The notes below the pieces were generated by a model. The model saw only the letters and a program-made list of their open reading frames with translations, made no database searches and was not told the origin of the DNA. From positions 1 through 5,849 of the forward strand of contig UQFU01000091.1 in assembly GCA_900540425.1 (NCBI GenBank): DNA of 5,849 bases, in the 5' to 3' direction. The stretch comes from an uncultured Alphaproteobacteria bacterium (GTDB taxonomy: Bacteria > Pseudomonadota > Alphaproteobacteria > RF32 > CAG-239). This document shows, one piece after another, positions 5,194 to 5,849 of this stretch (positions are counted from its first letter, which is position 1; the number at the start of each line of letters is the position of its first letter). A program made the translations under genes and the position numbers.

Positions 5194-5849
5194 TTAATTA
5201 TTTCCTTTTTCAAAAAACACATCTCCGGCGCTGATTTTTTCAATTTTTCCGTTTTTTTCCAGCAGCAGCAAACCATTTTCGTCAACGCCGGAAAAAATTC
5301 CTCTTTTTTCGGTTTGTTCCTGCACGATTTTTATTTCCGTTCTAAGGCCGGCGGCCAAACTCAGCCACATTTCCCGCAACGGAAGAAAACCTTCATTGCG
5401 CCATTTGTCCCAAAGCTCATCAAAACAGCTTAAATACAGTTTCAAAAATTCGACCCTTTCGGTCAGAATTCCCGCTTCACGCAAGCTGACTGCCGAATAG
5501 GATTGCCCTGGCAAATCCGGTGCCGCGGCAATATTTACCCCAATGCCGGCAATGACATAGCCGCCCTCGCCTTTTTCCAGCAATATTCCGGAAATTTTGC
5601 AGCCACGCACCAAAACGTCATTCGGCCATTTTATACGCACGTCTTCGGCGGGGGAAAGTTTCAGAATGCTTTGCGCCAATGCCAAGGTTACGATAAAAAT
5701 CAACTGCCCCGGCCAAGCCAGGGGAACTTCAATCCCCAAGGACATAAACAGATTGCCCTCCATGCCGACCCAACTGCGGCCGCGGCGGCCCCTTCCATTA
5801 TTTTGGCGGGCGGCGGGGGTTGCGGAATTTCCCCCCCCCATTTTGACCG
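5194..5849 (-). CDS. birA: Biotin-[acetyl-CoA-carboxylase] ligase BirA, 5' end off the right edge
   Basis: BirA makes biotinyl-AMP and transfers biotin to the lysine of the acetyl-CoA carboxylase carrier protein. The visible frame is open to the edge; the ATG at 5841 is probably internal, since about 35-40 residues with the usual STN(D/E) region before GRGRRGR are missing. Counting from that Met, the motifs are GRGRRGRSW (16-24, biotinyl-AMP loop), GNLFMSL (29-35), KWPNDVLV (71-78), CKISGILLE (81-89, with catalytic-site K82) and GIGVNI (99-104). A small SH3-like C-terminal domain follows (about 168-213). Most alphaproteobacterial ligases are class I without a DNA-binding HTH, but the N-terminus is not visible. 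A run of nine C at 5831-5839 and GC-rich repeats next to it make the first 15 or so residues unreliable. The stop lies 3 bases before rnj. Confidence 0.94.
   Translation of the reverse strand, partial: VKMGGGNSATPAARQNNGRGRRGRSWVGMEGNLFMSLGIEVPLAWPGQLIFIVTLALAQSILKLSPAEDVRIKWPNDVLVRGCKISGILLEKGEGGYVIAGIGVNIAAAPDLPGQSYSAVSLREAGILTERVEFLKLYLSCFDELWDKWRNEGFLPLREMWLSLAAGLRTEIKIVQEQTEKRGIFSGVDENGLLLLEKNGKIEKISAGDVFFEKGNN

Overview
This window looks like chromosomal DNA from an alphaproteobacterium with base composition near balanced or slightly AT-leaning. The evidence is the gene content. There is a full-length RNase J directly downstream of a class I biotin-protein ligase, a short XRE regulator of the 'HPVDxHVGxRxRxRRxLLGxSQExLA' type typical of Alphaproteobacteria, and a PhoR-like kinase with the alphaproteobacterial 'RLTERFYR' F-box. 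No phage, transposase, CRISPR or tRNA gene was seen. Both ends cut through genes, and both terminal stretches look degraded, so the window may be a complete small contig with poor end sequence.

Layout from left to right. Positions 1-999 (minus) hold the N-terminal third of MutS, which runs off the left edge. A 97-base AT-rich divergent spacer separates it from a PhoR-like membrane histidine kinase at 1097-2539 (plus), with no response regulator beside it. The kinase converges on an XRE/HTH regulator at 2497-3015 (minus), and the two coding ends overlap by 43 bases. Next comes a 477-base spacer (3016-3492) with no conventional gene. RNase J (3493-5190, minus) and a 5'-truncated birA (5194 to the right edge, minus) form a tight pair with a 3-base gap.

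The most interesting part is the 3016-3492 spacer, read on the minus strand from rnj towards the XRE gene. It carries two copies, 208 bases apart, of one module. Each has a TTGCAA...TATACT promoter-like pair, then a 26-27-base near-identical block containing a GAGG and the same start codon context (ATG TTA CAR AAY). Each is followed further down by a GCTTTCAG that can pair back to the CTGAAAGC inside the block. The copy next to the XRE gene closes into a long stem and is followed at once by a strong intrinsic terminator, whose U-tract ends one base before the XRE Shine-Dalgarno. Short segments can form alternative pairings with the terminator. This suggests either tandem small RNAs or a transcription-attenuation leader (perhaps with leader peptides) controlling the XRE gene. 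That function is inferred; the repeats, pairings and terminator are directly visible.

The protein-coding genes are mostly housekeeping: mismatch repair, envelope or phosphate-type sensing, RNA decay and rRNA processing, and biotin attachment. Apart from the birA-rnj pair and the XRE/kinase overlap, they show no sign of acting as one pathway.
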